DNA of 64,000 nt from Frigidibacter albus. GTDB lineage: Bacteria > Pseudomonadota > Alphaproteobacteria > Rhodobacterales > Rhodobacteraceae. The translations under genes and the position numbers were made by a program. Under the pieces are notes generated by a model. The model worked only from the letters and a program-made list of their open reading frames with translations. It was not told the origin of the DNA and did no database searches. The DNA is taken from the NCBI RefSeq assembly GCF_009908165.1, contig NZ_JAAAUC010000005.1:62001-126000 (forward strand), read 5' to 3'. The first letter of the stretch is position 1, and each line of letters opens with the position of its first letter. Below, piece after piece: positions 17,791 to 27,129 of the stretch.

Positions 17791-18836
17791 GCCGGCCGCT
17801 CCTGCCCAGCCAGTATCCGGCCCGCAGTCTCGACGAAGCGGTCGATCTTGCTGCGTTCCACATCCAGATGGGTGACCGCGCGGATGAGCGTGGGGCCCTG
17901 GATGCTGACCCGCGCCCCGCTGGACCAGAGCGCGTGGTCGAACTCGACCGCGGTCATTCCCGTCGCGGCCAGATCGGCAAAGACCATGTTGGTCTCTGGC
18001 TCCCGCACCGCCACCCCGGGCAGCGCGGCCAGTCCATCCGCCAGAGCGCGCGCGTTGGCGTGATCCTCGGCCAGCCGGTCGATGTTGTGATCCAGCGCAT
18101 AGAGGCAGGCAGCCGCCAGCAGCCCCGCCTGCCGCATGGCGCCTCCCAACCGCTGCTTCCAGCGCCACGCGGCCTCGATCGTGGCACGATCCCCGGCAAG
18201 GACCGCGCCGAACGGGGCGCCAAGCCCCTTGGTGAAATCCAGATAGACCGTGTCGGCTAGCGCGGCATAGGCAGCCGGCACCACCCCGCTGGCCACGCAG
18301 GCATTCATCAGCCGAGCGCCATCGATATGCACCGCGAGCCCGGCCTGACGTGTCACTTCCGCGACTTCGGCCATCTGCTCCAGGGGCCAGACAGCCCCGC
18401 CGCCCAGGTTGGTCGTCTGTTCGAATATCACCACCCGGCTTCGCGGCAGATGGCGCGCCACCCTGCGCAGCGCAGCCGTGACCGTTGCCGCGTCGAACAT
18501 GCCGCGCCCGCCTTCCAGCGGTCGGACCATCGCCCCGGCCAGCGCCGCGGCACCCCCAGCCTCGAAGTTCAGCAGATGCGAGTCGCGATGCGCCAGAATT
18601 TCGTCACCCGCGCGGCAATGGACCAGCATCGCGATCTCGTTCGCCATGGTGCCCGAGGGAACGAAGACCGCCGCATCCTTGCCCAGCATCGCCGCGACCC
18701 GTGCGGTCAGTCGGTCGACCGTCGGGTCCTCGCCATGTTGCTCGTCGCCAATGTCTGCCTCGACCATCGCCTGCAGCATGGCTGCCGACGGGCGGGTTTT
18801 CGTATCGCTGTAGAGGTCACAGTCATAGCGGGTCAT
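17787..18836 (-). CDS. Threonine aldolase family PLP enzyme
   Basis: A 349-residue cytosolic fold-type I PLP protein, close to the usual 335-350. Visible are DLYSDTKTRPSAAMLQAM at the start, the cofactor-stacking EQHGEDPTVDRL region, VHIDGARLMNA with the Asp that pairs with pyridine N, and DFTKGLGAPFGAVLAG with the Schiff-base Lys. The family splits L-threonine or other beta-hydroxy amino acids into glycine and an aldehyde. Substrate stereochemistry cannot be read here. It lies 28 bases from the upstream PLP gene and overlaps the next gene, so co-transcription is likely. Confidence 0.85.
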   Translation of the reverse strand: MTRYDCDLYSDTKTRPSAAMLQAMVEADIGDEQHGEDPTVDRLTARVAAMLGKDAAVFVPSGTMANEIAMLVHCRAGDEILAHRDSHLLNFEAGGAAALAGAMVRPLEGGRGMFDAATVTAALRRVARHLPRSRVVIFEQTTNLGGGAVWPLEQMAEVAEVTRQAGLAVHIDGARLMNACVASGVVPAAYAALADTVYLDFTKGLGAPFGAVLAGDRATIEAAWRWKQRLGGAMRQAGLLAAACLYALDHNIDRLAEDHANARALADGLAALPGVAVREPETNMVFADLAATGMTAVEFDHALWSSGARVSIQGPTLIRAVTHLDVERSKIDRFVETAGRILAGQERPA

Positions 18837-18864
18837 GGTCTAGCTCGCCGGTTGGGGGACAGGG

Positions 18865-20352
18865 TCATGCGGACAAGCCTGCATGGCGGCTGACGATCTC
18901 GATCATGCGGAAGAGGCCGCGCAGGGCAAGGCGTGTGGGGGCCTCCAGCAGGTTTCCGTCGCCATCCACGTTGCCAAGCCCGTTCGACACCCAGATGTTG
19001 CCGTCGAAGGTGATGGTCGGTGCGAGCCCCATATGTTGCAGTCCCGCCTGGATCAGGTTGGTGCCGGTGTACATATCCTCGACCGTGAAGATCGGGATGC
19101 CCATGGCGGTGTTGCCGCTGGCATCGGGGCTACCCCAGGTGCCGTTATAGGCAAGCTCGACGGCCAGAGAGTTGCGCGACTTGTAGATCGTCCAGCCCTG
19201 CCGCAGGGGCTCGGGCAGGGTCTGGAACTCCTCGAGCACGAGATCGTGCAGCCGGTCGAGAGCGCCGAGCACGACGTGGGGGCGGTCCCGCAGGATACGC
19301 ATCGCGGCCAGCGCCCCCACCAGCGCTTCTTTCCCGGGGTCGATGGCGTTGAACGCGGCCTTGCCATGCGACGACAGGCCCCCAGCCCTCGGGCCGTGAA
19401 TGCCAAGGGCGCGGCGGATCTGGATCATCGGTTCTTCCTTGCCGATGATCAGCCCGCATGTCGGCGCGCCGGTTACCTTGTCCATGCTGTAGACCATGAC
19501 GTCGGCGCCGAGCTTGCGGATGTCGGCCCCGATGATGGGGGCGGACCACGCGTTGTCGACGATATAGGGCACGTCGAACTCGCGCGCGATGCGGGCCATC
19601 CCGGTCTGGATCAGCGGCGTGCCATCAGGGCCCTTCTGGCCATAGCCATAGCCCGGCGTGTCATAGGCGAGCGATGCCAAGCCGACGAGGGACGCGCCAT
19701 GGCGGTGCGCCATCGCCTCGATCCGCGCCACCGTCTCCGCGGCATCGACGTTCAGCAGGTTGAGCGCCGGGAAATGCTTGATGCCATGGGCAGTGTAGTC
19801 CGCCCCCGCCATCCGCACGATCGCTGCATCCAGATCCGCCACCCGCTTGCCCTGGATGCCGTATTCGCCTGCGCTTTCACCCTGCTCGGCCAGATATTCC
19901 TTGTATTTCGGGGGGAACGGCCGGCCATAAGCCCCGGGGTGGTGCATGAACCGTTCATAAAGCGCCAGATACCTGCCCCGATAGGGCGCTCCCCGACCCA
20001 GGGTCGGCGGTGCGAACAGCACGTCGAACGCTACCATCAGCCCCGCCTCGCAGGTGCTGACAAGCGCCGCATCATAGCCATCGCCATAGGTCTGCTTGAT
20101 CAGGTGGCGGATTTCTTCGTCCAGCGCGGCGCTGGAGACGGGCTTGGCGGCGACCGCGTCCATCGCCTCGGCCACCTCTTGGCGCAACGCACCATGCATG
20201 GCCGACACCGCGCCGGTCAGGCCGATGGTGCCGCGCATGTCGGCGGTGATGCCCAGTTCGGCCCCGGCCGCCCTCGCGTCGCCGAAGATCTGCTGCATGT
20301 TCGCATGCAGGTGTCGGTAAAGTTCGTATCGATAGCTCCATGGACGTCCCAT
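18865..20352 (-). CDS. PLP-dependent enzyme of unassigned specificity
   Basis: A 495-residue protein. ATG 20352 has GGGAG nine bases upstream. A fold-type I core is suggested by FDVPYIVDNAWSAPIIGADI (cofactor Asp) followed by VMVYSMDKVTGAPTCGLIIG with a likely Schiff-base Lys. An N-terminal extension of about 90 residues precedes the large domain. It resembles SelA-like and gamma-lyase-like proteins only loosely, and I cannot assign a reaction. It sits between the M81 peptidase and the threonine aldolase in one leftward set. A lyase acting on an amino acid released from the imported compound is the plain guess. Confidence 0.7.
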   Translation of the reverse strand: MGRPWSYRYELYRHLHANMQQIFGDARAAGAELGITADMRGTIGLTGAVSAMHGALRQEVAEAMDAVAAKPVSSAALDEEIRHLIKQTYGDGYDAALVSTCEAGLMVAFDVLFAPPTLGRGAPYRGRYLALYERFMHHPGAYGRPFPPKYKEYLAEQGESAGEYGIQGKRVADLDAAIVRMAGADYTAHGIKHFPALNLLNVDAAETVARIEAMAHRHGASLVGLASLAYDTPGYGYGQKGPDGTPLIQTGMARIAREFDVPYIVDNAWSAPIIGADIRKLGADVMVYSMDKVTGAPTCGLIIGKEEPMIQIRRALGIHGPRAGGLSSHGKAAFNAIDPGKEALVGALAAMRILRDRPHVVLGALDRLHDLVLEEFQTLPEPLRQGWTIYKSRNSLAVELAYNGTWGSPDASGNTAMGIPIFTVEDMYTGTNLIQAGLQHMGLAPTITFDGNIWVSNGLGNVDGDGNLLEAPTRLALRGLFRMIEIVSRHAGLSA

Positions 20353-20370
20353 GCGAGGTCTCCCTTCTGG

Positions 20371-21906
20371 TCAGGGGGCGGGGGGCGCCCATTCGAAGTC
20401 GCGGTCGATGGGCCAGATGGGCCGCTGCAAGCCGCAAAAGGTGAAGTTCTGCAAGACGTTGCTGGTCAGGCCCGGCACATCGACCTCGAAGATGCGGTCG
20501 GGCGGAAAGAACTCGTCGAACCCGGCGCGAAAATGCGCGCAACTTTTCAGGACGGCGACGCGCGCCTGTGCAATGTCGATCCCGAACATCTCGAACGGCA
20601 TCGGGTCGGCAGGTTGTTCACGCAGCGATGTCACGACGACCTGGATCCCCGATCCCTCAAGCGCGACCAGCGCCGTAGGGCCGAGGACGATCTCGCGCCC
20701 GGCGTCGCGCCCCCGGCGGCCGACGACAGAGCCGGGGTGCAGTCCCTGCACGGTGACCGGGCAGACAAAGCTGCGGGTGAATTCGGATTCGACGGGGGCA
20801 AACGTTGCCTCGATGCGGGCGCCAACGCCCGCAGCGTGCGCCTGTGTCGCCAGGGCCGGGTCGCAGAACAGGCCCAGGATCACGCCCTCTGTCCCGGCCT
20901 CGTGCAATGCGCGCAGCAGCCACGTGGTATTTCCGAGTCCGCCGCCACCCGGGTTGTCGGCCACATCGGCCAGGATAAGCGGCACGCGCACCCCTGCCGC
21001 CGCCTCGGATGCCATGGCAACCGCCTGCTTCGACGAAATCAGGTCGGCGAAGTAGCGGTCACGGTCGGACCAAGCGGCAGCGGCGATCCTGCGGGCGAGG
21101 TCATCGGCAAGCGGCTGATCGCGGTCGGTCGTGACATTCACCGTGATCCCGCATTTCGGCAGGTCCGAAAGCACGAACCCGGCAGTGACCGAGATGTTGA
21201 CCACCGGTGGCACAGACAACTGCCGGGCCATGCGGAGCAGATCGGCATAGGGGCCGTCGGTCGACAGCATGGTCGTCGCCGGCCAAGGGACTATGGGCAC
21301 CCGGACATGCGCCTTGGCGGTGCGCAACCCCTCTGGCCCGGTCATCCGCCGCAGGATGTCCGCCGCCTCGGAGCCGCAGTCGCGGTGATCGACATGGGGA
21401 TTGGTGCGGTACGCTACCAGCGCGTCCGCTGCGTCGATCATCCGGCGCGAAACATTGCAGTGAAGGTCGTGCGTGACGACAATGGGCACCCCGCGCCCGA
21501 CCAAGGCGCGCATCCGCACCACCAGTGTGCCGTCGTTGTCATCGTCCCCTGTCGCCAGCGACCCCCCATGGCTGCACACATAGACCGCATCCACCGGCCC
21601 GGTTGCGTGCAGGCGCCTTTCGGCAATGGCGAGAAAGTCGTCGAACACTGCCTGCTCCATGGGCCCGCCCGGCTGCGCGGCCAGCACGATAAGCGGCACC
21701 TCCTGCCACGGCCCGGTGGCGTCCATCCGGTCGTAGAATCCCGAAAGTTCCAGCGGCAGATGGCTGACACGGCGGGCTTGTTCACTGATTGCCTCGCCCT
21801 CTTCCCAGCATTCGGCCAGGAAGTCGTGCCTGGTCGTCACGGGTGCAAATCCGTTCGCTTCCAGATGCAGGCCGACAATCGCCACGCGCGGGCCGATGGG
21901 GGTCAT
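20371..21906 (-). CDS. M81 family metallopeptidase (MlrC-like)
   Basis: A 511-residue protein from ATG 21906; the longer open frame upstream is not protein-like. Family signs are IVGLHLEANGFAPVTTRHDF at the start with the His, VYVCSHGGSLATGDDDNDGT, GVPIVVTHDLHCNVS, and ILADVADNPGGGG with its metal-site Asp. M81 enzymes are zinc peptidases named after microcystinase MlrC, which opens linear microcystin peptides; most members act on unknown substrates. No signal peptide is seen, so it is cytosolic. It is 18 bases upstream of the PLP gene and has a candidate operator 33 bases before its start. Confidence 0.85.
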   Translation of the reverse strand: MTPIGPRVAIVGLHLEANGFAPVTTRHDFLAECWEEGEAISEQARRVSHLPLELSGFYDRMDATGPWQEVPLIVLAAQPGGPMEQAVFDDFLAIAERRLHATGPVDAVYVCSHGGSLATGDDDNDGTLVVRMRALVGRGVPIVVTHDLHCNVSRRMIDAADALVAYRTNPHVDHRDCGSEAADILRRMTGPEGLRTAKAHVRVPIVPWPATTMLSTDGPYADLLRMARQLSVPPVVNISVTAGFVLSDLPKCGITVNVTTDRDQPLADDLARRIAAAAWSDRDRYFADLISSKQAVAMASEAAAGVRVPLILADVADNPGGGGLGNTTWLLRALHEAGTEGVILGLFCDPALATQAHAAGVGARIEATFAPVESEFTRSFVCPVTVQGLHPGSVVGRRGRDAGREIVLGPTALVALEGSGIQVVVTSLREQPADPMPFEMFGIDIAQARVAVLKSCAHFRAGFDEFFPPDRIFEVDVPGLTSNVLQNFTFCGLQRPIWPIDRDFEWAPPAP

Positions 21907-21938
21907 GGGAGCCTCATGTGATATGTCCGACAAGAGGA

Positions 21939-21954
21939 AAGATAAAGAATACTT
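21939..21954 (-). promoter_or_regulatory. Candidate operator box A before the M81 gene
   Basis: On the minus strand this 16-mer reads AAGTATTCTTTATCTT. A near copy, AAGTATCTTTTATCTT, lies at 25139-25154 on the plus strand, identical in 14 of 16 positions. Both face their downstream genes in the same orientation. The AT-rich box stands out in GC-rich DNA. The GntR protein encoded next to it is the natural candidate binder. The 95-base gap holds nothing else. Confidence 0.5.
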
Positions 21955-22001
21955 TGCAGGAGTACAAGGGCAGCCCTCCCCTTGTCTGTTGCGTTGTCGG
22001 C

Positions 22002-22697
22002 TCAGCGCGTTGCGGATCGGGCCATGATTTCGGTCAGTCGGTCGGTCAGCGTACGCGCGCCGCGCAGGATGTGGTCGGAGAGCATCGGTCCGGTCGCCGG
22101 GTCCTGCCGGGCGTAGGCCTGCAGGATCGCCTCGTGCTCGTCCGTGATCTGCTGTCGGCTGGTCGCGCTGGCATAGACCTCGCGCACATATCGGGCGGTC
22201 CAAGTGTGCAGCTGACGCAGATGATCGAGGATGTAGGGCTTTCCAGCCGGCACATACAGCATCTCATGGAAGCGCCAGTTCAGGTCCCAGCCCTCCACCG
22301 GATCGGTGGTCACAAGCAGCTGCGCATTGCGCGCCCGGGCAGCGGCGATATCGGCCTCGCTCGCCAACGGCATCGCAAGCCCCAGAAGCCAGCCTTCGAT
22401 CTGGGCGCGCAGCTCGAACAGTTCCATCAGGTCGCGCGGTGAGATCCCGGCGACCACGGCGCCGCGGTGGAACTGCTGGGTGATCAGCCCCTCGGCTTCG
22501 AGCAGGTGAAGCGCCTCACGCACCGGCACCTTGCTCACCCCGAAATCCTGCGCCAGCTGTTCCTGCAACAGTTGCTCACCTTCGGCATAGTCGCCCGAAA
22601 TGATGCGGCGCCGCAGCTCGTCGGCCACCTGCCCCGCCATGGTCTGGCGCTGCAGCCGAACCGGCGGGCGGACTGTTCTGGGAGGGGTGCTTTCCAT
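22002..22697 (-). CDS. GntR family regulator, FadR/FCD type
   Basis: A 231-residue protein, start chosen at ATG 22697 just ahead of the DNA-binding domain; a start at 22778 is also open. The N-terminal winged helix shows VADELRRRIISGDYAEGEQL and DFGVSKVPVREALHLLEAEG. The C-terminal all-helical FCD domain (ELFELRAQIEGWLLGLA, and the metal-site pattern with WRFHEMLY and DEHEAIL) binds small carboxylates in other members. It lies inside the leftward catabolic set, so it probably represses this set and the divergent importer until the substrate appears. An AT-rich stretch at 22748-22765 could be its own operator. Confidence 0.86.
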   Translation of the reverse strand: MESTPPRTVRPPVRLQRQTMAGQVADELRRRIISGDYAEGEQLLQEQLAQDFGVSKVPVREALHLLEAEGLITQQFHRGAVVAGISPRDLMELFELRAQIEGWLLGLAMPLASEADIAAARARNAQLLVTTDPVEGWDLNWRFHEMLYVPAGKPYILDHLRQLHTWTARYVREVYASATSRQQITDEHEAILQAYARQDPATGPMLSDHILRGARTLTDRLTEIMARSATR

Positions 22698-22781
22698 AGG
22701 GCTTGAACTACCTTTATTGCTGGGTCGGCCCAACGGGCACCGGCACCAAGGATACATTATACATTCGCGGAACCGCAACGA

Positions 22782-23960
22782 TCATCGCGATCCACCAAGC
22801 TCTTGTTGGACCAGGTTGATCCAGAAAGCGACACCATGCGGGATAGCCGCATCGTTGAAGTCATAATCCGGGCGATGCAGGCGCGGAGCGGGTTGTTCAC
22901 CATCTGCGCCATTGCCCAGATGCACCATGCAGCCCGGCACTACCTGCATCATTTCGGCAAAATCTTCGCCCCCCGTGCTTGGCGGGCGGTCAGGCACGAA
23001 GTTGTTTTCACCGACTGCAGCGATGGCGGCCGCACGGGCAGCGACGGCGGGCTCTTCGGCGTTGATCACGGCATAGCCGCTGCGCCAGTACTCGATATCG
23101 GCTGTGCAACCCTGCGCGGCTGCCAGTGTCTCGGCGAGGGCGATCAGGCGGGACTTCAGCGTCTCGCGCACATGCGGCAGATAGCTGCGGCACACGCCTG
23201 CCACCAGACACTCGGACGGCATGATGTTCGGCCCGTCCAGCGCACCTGCCGCGATGTGCCCGACGGAGATGACGGCAGTGTCCTGCGGCGCGACGTTCCG
23301 GCTTACGATCGTCTGCACTCCCAGCAGGAAATGTCCGGCCACCACCGTGACATCGGTCGCCAGATGCGGCGTGGCGCCTCCATGCCCCCCGGTCCCGCGA
23401 AAGGTCACCCGCCAGCGGTCGCCGGCCGCCGCCACCGGGCCGGAGCGGGCAGCAAGGGTCCCGACTGCGGCACCAGGCCAATTGTGCATCCCGTAGATCG
23501 CATCACAGGGGTACCGGTCGAACAGTCCATCGGCCACCATGGCGCGAGCCCCGCCGCGCCCCTCTTCGGCGGGCTGGAAGATCAAGATCGCCGTCCCAGC
23601 AAAGTCCCGGTTTTCGGCCAGGTACCGCGCGGCACCCAGCAGCATCGTGGTATGCCCGTCATGCCCGCAGGCATGCATCACCCCCGGCGTCTGCGAGGCC
23701 CAGGGCAAGCCCGTCGCCTCGGCGATCGGCAGCGCGTCCATGTCGGCCCGAAGGCCGATCATCCGCTGCCCCGGCCGGTGCCCCTTGATGACGCCGACAA
23801 CTCCTGTCTTGCCGAGGCCCGTCACCGTCTCGATGCCCCAGTCCCGCAACCTTTGCGCCACCAGCGCTGAGGTCCGCTGCTCTTCCATGCCCAGTTCGGG
23901 ATGAGCATGGATGTCGCGGCGAATCGCGATCAGGTCATCCAGCGCGGATTGTGGGATCAT
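22782..23960 (-). CDS. M20D amidohydrolase (hippurate hydrolase-like)
   Basis: A 392-residue protein with the binuclear-metal features of the M20D group: an N-terminal IRRDIHAHPELGMEEQRTS, RADMDALP, MHACGHDGHTTMLLGAA, FQPAEEGRGGA with catalytic Glu, and a C-terminal STGGEDFAEM. The inserted dimerisation domain has GTGGHGGATPH. The family removes acyl or carbamoyl groups from amino acids, or splits IAA-conjugates and dipeptides. Its start overlaps the stop of the class V aminotransferase gene (23957-23960). With the second M20 enzyme at 30958 it gives the island two amidohydrolases of different subgroups. Confidence 0.87.
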   Translation of the reverse strand: MIPQSALDDLIAIRRDIHAHPELGMEEQRTSALVAQRLRDWGIETVTGLGKTGVVGVIKGHRPGQRMIGLRADMDALPIAEATGLPWASQTPGVMHACGHDGHTTMLLGAARYLAENRDFAGTAILIFQPAEEGRGGARAMVADGLFDRYPCDAIYGMHNWPGAAVGTLAARSGPVAAAGDRWRVTFRGTGGHGGATPHLATDVTVVAGHFLLGVQTIVSRNVAPQDTAVISVGHIAAGALDGPNIMPSECLVAGVCRSYLPHVRETLKSRLIALAETLAAAQGCTADIEYWRSGYAVINAEEPAVAARAAAIAAVGENNFVPDRPPSTGGEDFAEMMQVVPGCMVHLGNGADGEQPAPRLHRPDYDFNDAAIPHGVAFWINLVQQELGGSR

Positions 23961-25066
23961 CGGATCTCTCCTTTCAGGGCATGGACGAACTGGGCCACGT
24001 CCTCGCGCGAGTTGTAAAAGAAGGGCGTCGCGCGCAACAGCGGCCCCTTGCGCGCCACGTGAATGGAGTGCGCGGCAAGCGCCTGCACTACCCTCTCGGA
24101 TTCAGGTACCGCCAGGGTGGCCACGCCGGCGCGCTGGCCGGGCGGGGCCAGAAGCTCGATGCCGAGATCTTGCAGGCCATCGGCCAGCCAGCCAACAAGC
24201 GCCAGCGTGCGGCGATGGACAAGATCCCAACCGATGCCGCCCATCACCTCCATCGACGCCTCGAGCGCGTACAGGCCGGGATAGTTGACATGGGCGAACT
24301 GAAAGCCGTCGCCCTCACTCTGGTTCAGGTAGCCGCGGTAGGCGGGCTGCAGCAGCGCCCGCGCCCGGGGGCGCAAGATACAGACCGACAGGCCAAAGCC
24401 CGCCAGCATCCATTTGAACACGCCGGCCGCAAAGACATCGACATGGTCCAGCGGGACCGGCGTCGCCCCCAGCGCGTGGATGCCATCCACAACGAAGAGC
24501 GCACCCTGTGTGTGGCAGGCCCTGCCGATCGCGTCCAGATCCACCCGCGTGCCGCTGACTGATTGCACCTGCGCGGTCGCCACCAACCGTGTGCGGGGGG
24601 TGATAGCGGCGATAAGCGCCGCGCTCCGCTCGGGCTCGGACGGGATGGGGACGGGCTTCAGCACCGCCCCTGCCCGCTCGGCCGAAAGCCAGGCCAGCCG
24701 GACCGAGGGGAAATCGTCCTCGGCGAAGACCACCTCATCGCCAGGCTGCCAAGGGAAACTGTGGGACACGAAGTTCAGCGCGTCAGTTGTGCCTGAAAGA
24801 AATTCGATCTCGGCGGGGTCCACCGACAGCATCACAGCCAGGTCACCGCGGACCTTGGCGGCCTTCGCCTGCCAGGCCGCCTGCCCACGATATCCGGTCG
24901 CCTTCGCCTCATCATAGAATTGCGCTGCCGCCCTGCCCATGCCAACCGGGGACAGGCCCGCACTGCCGGTATCGAGATAGACGCGGTCGCGTAGCTCCGG
25001 AAATAGCTCGGCGCAGATCCTTGGCGGATCGTCGGGGATCGGAGCGGGGTCGATAGCGGACATCAT
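23957..25066 (-). CDS. Class V aminotransferase (isopenicillin epimerase/desulfurase-like)
   Basis: About 369 residues from ATG 25066; 25063 and 25108 are other possible starts. The fold-type I pattern is clear: VYLDTGSAGLSP, FLSGTTDALNFVSHSF, LFVVDGIHALGATPV with the cofactor Asp, and AGVFKWMLAGFGLSVCIL with the Schiff-base Lys. The closest general type is the CsdA/isopenicillin-N epimerase group, which includes amino-acid epimerases and C-S or C-N lyases, so the exact reaction is open. It is the first gene of the leftward set and faces the importer operon across an AT-rich gap. Confidence 0.78.
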   Translation of the reverse strand: MMSAIDPAPIPDDPPRICAELFPELRDRVYLDTGSAGLSPVGMGRAAAQFYDEAKATGYRGQAAWQAKAAKVRGDLAVMLSVDPAEIEFLSGTTDALNFVSHSFPWQPGDEVVFAEDDFPSVRLAWLSAERAGAVLKPVPIPSEPERSAALIAAITPRTRLVATAQVQSVSGTRVDLDAIGRACHTQGALFVVDGIHALGATPVPLDHVDVFAAGVFKWMLAGFGLSVCILRPRARALLQPAYRGYLNQSEGDGFQFAHVNYPGLYALEASMEVMGGIGWDLVHRRTLALVGWLADGLQDLGIELLAPPGQRAGVATLAVPESERVVQALAAHSIHVARKGPLLRATPFFYNSREDVAQFVHALKGEIR

Positions 25067-25138
25067 GTGACTCGGTCTCTCGCAAGAAGCATCGGCGTCA
25101 GCAGCCATCGAACGCTAACCGTCCATCGCCCGAGTCAC

Positions 25139-25191
25139 AAGTATCTTTTATCTTTAATATCAACTCCAAAGTATAATAGATATTTTATCTT
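25139..25191 (+). promoter_or_regulatory. Divergent AT-rich regulatory region with box B repeats
   Basis: Box B AAGTATCTTTTATCTT (25139-25154) matches the box before the M81 gene in 14 of 16 positions. Its core TTTTATCTT recurs as a direct repeat at 25183-25191, 37 bases on. The region lies between the two divergent arms of Island 1 and contains a -35-like TTGACC at 25190, though no convincing -10 follows. Joint control by the GntR protein is inferred. Confidence 0.5.
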
Positions 25192-25300
25192 GACCCATGA
25201 CTGTTCATCTGTAACCTGAAGTCAATCGGAACAGCCTGACGGCGATTCCGCATAAAGCCCGTCGCCGCCCTACGGCGCTGCGCCCAACAGGGAGAAAACC

Positions 25301-27091
25301 ATGAAAGAACAGGATATTCGCGGCCTGATCGGCCGGGTGAAGCGCGGGGACATGTCGCGGCGCGACTTCGTGCGGCGCATGGTGGCTGCCGGCCTGACCG
25401 CACCTGTCGCGGGAACCATGCTGGCGCATAACGGCGTCGCCTTCGCGCAAAGCGCCTTCGACTACACGCCCACGAAGGCGGGGGGCGGCGGCACGGTAAA
25501 GCTGCTGCAATGGCAACCCGCATCGCAGCTGAACCCGCATTTCGCAGTGGGCTCGGCGGACCAGCATGCAATCTATCTCTTCTACGAACCTCTCGCCAGC
25601 TGGGACGAGGACGGCAACCTTTCTCCGATTTTGGCCGAAGAGCTGCCAAGCCTTGAAAATGGCGGCGTGGCAGAGGATGGCACGTCGGTCACCTGGAAGC
25701 TGAAGCGCGGAGTGACATGGCATGACGGCACGCCCTTCACGGCTGACGACTGCGTGTTCACCGCCCAGTTCGCCTCCGATCCCGAGACGCTGGCCTACAC
25801 GATGGGCACCTACCGTGACGTGGAGGTCGAGAAGATCGACGATCACACGATCCGCCTGAACTTCCGGGTGCCGACCCCGTTCTGGCCTGACGCCTTTGTA
25901 GGGACCCGCGGGCTGATCCTGCCCAAGCATCTCTATCAAGACTATCCCGGGGCCCAGGCGACGACCGCGCCGATGAACCTGCGGCCCGTCGGGACGGGTC
26001 CGTTTGTGATCGAGAATTTCGTGCCCGGCGACCTGATCTCGGCCAAGGCCAACCCGAACTACCACGTGGCGAACCGCCCGTATTTCGACGCGATCGAGAT
26101 GAAGGGCGGCGGCGATGCGGTGTCGGCGGCGCGTGCGGTGTTGCAGACCGGCGAGTACGATTTTGCCTGGAATCTGTCCGTCGAGGACGAGATCCTCGAC
26201 AGCATGACTGCCGGAGGGCGGGGCGAGGTACGGCTGATCGCAGGCGCCAATATCGAGCACCTTCAGCTGAATTTCACCGACCCCTGGACCGATGTCGACG
26301 GCGAGCGCTCCAGCATCACGACCGAGCATCCCTGTTTCAGGGACAAGGCCGTGCGCGAGGCTCTGGCCCTGCTTGTCGACCGTGCCGCGATTGCCGAGTT
26401 CATCTATGGCAGATCCGGAGAGGCGACGGCCAACTTCATCAACACGCCCGACAGGTTCGCGTCGAAGAACACGAGCTGGGAATTCGACATCGAGAAGGCG
26501 AACCAGATCCTTGATGCTGCCGGCTGGGAGCGTGGGAGGGGCGGCATCCGTGAAAAGGACGGCGTGAAGTTGTCGCTGGTGTTCCAGTCACCCACCGCCG
26601 GGCAGCGGCAGAAGACCCAGACCGTGGTGAAGCAGGCCTGCGAGGAGGCCGGGATTGCGATGGAGCTGAAAGCCGTCGCGCCGGGCATCTTCTTTTCGGC
26701 CGACCCGGGCAACCCCGATACCTTCGCGCATTTCTACTGCGACATCCAGATGTACACCTCGCCCATGCGCGAACCCGATCCGGGCCTGTTCATGCAGCAG
26801 TTCCTGTCGTCCGAGATCGCGGCCAAGGCGAACAACTGGCAGCTTCGCAACGTCACGCGCTGGCGCAATGACGAGTTCGATGAGCTTGCGGCCGCAGCGG
26901 CGGTCGAGATGGATCCGGTCAAACGGGCTGCCATGTTCATTGAAATGAACGATCTGGTCGTGGGGGAGGTGGTCGTCATCCCGCTGATCTATCGCAAGGT
27001 GGCAGCCGGGATGCGCACGGGGTTGAAAGCGCCCCTCAGCACCTGGACCAGCTATCTTTGGCGCGTGTCGGATTGGCACTACGATGCGTGA
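25301..27091 (+). CDS. Peptide-type ABC transporter substrate-binding protein
   Basis: A 596-residue family 5 solute-binding protein. The N-terminus has a twin-arginine export signal: SRRDFVRRMVAAGLTAPVAG with Ala-rich hydrophobic part and a cleavage zone near AFAQS. The mature protein shows the family pattern: VKLLQWQPASQLNPHF, GNLSPILAEELPS, VTWKLKRGVTWHDGTPFTAD and KAVREALALLVDRAAI. Such proteins bind di- to oligopeptides, opines or glycosides. It begins the importer operon, 39 bases before the first permease. Tat export hints at folding before secretion. Confidence 0.88.
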   Translation: MKEQDIRGLIGRVKRGDMSRRDFVRRMVAAGLTAPVAGTMLAHNGVAFAQSAFDYTPTKAGGGGTVKLLQWQPASQLNPHFAVGSADQHAIYLFYEPLASWDEDGNLSPILAEELPSLENGGVAEDGTSVTWKLKRGVTWHDGTPFTADDCVFTAQFASDPETLAYTMGTYRDVEVEKIDDHTIRLNFRVPTPFWPDAFVGTRGLILPKHLYQDYPGAQATTAPMNLRPVGTGPFVIENFVPGDLISAKANPNYHVANRPYFDAIEMKGGGDAVSAARAVLQTGEYDFAWNLSVEDEILDSMTAGGRGEVRLIAGANIEHLQLNFTDPWTDVDGERSSITTEHPCFRDKAVREALALLVDRAAIAEFIYGRSGEATANFINTPDRFASKNTSWEFDIEKANQILDAAGWERGRGGIREKDGVKLSLVFQSPTAGQRQKTQTVVKQACEEAGIAMELKAVAPGIFFSADPGNPDTFAHFYCDIQMYTSPMREPDPGLFMQQFLSSEIAAKANNWQLRNVTRWRNDEFDELAAAAAVEMDPVKRAAMFIEMNDLVVGEVVVIPLIYRKVAAGMRTGLKAPLSTWTSYLWRVSDWHYDA

Positions 27092-27129
27092 CGCGCACCC
27101 GATGCGCCACACCGACCCGGAGCACTAGG

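Noticed and set aside
18883-21921. Rightward open frame of 1012 codons
   Set aside because: Its text is His/Gly/Arg-rich antisense of the PLP and M81 genes, which have clear motifs on the other strand.
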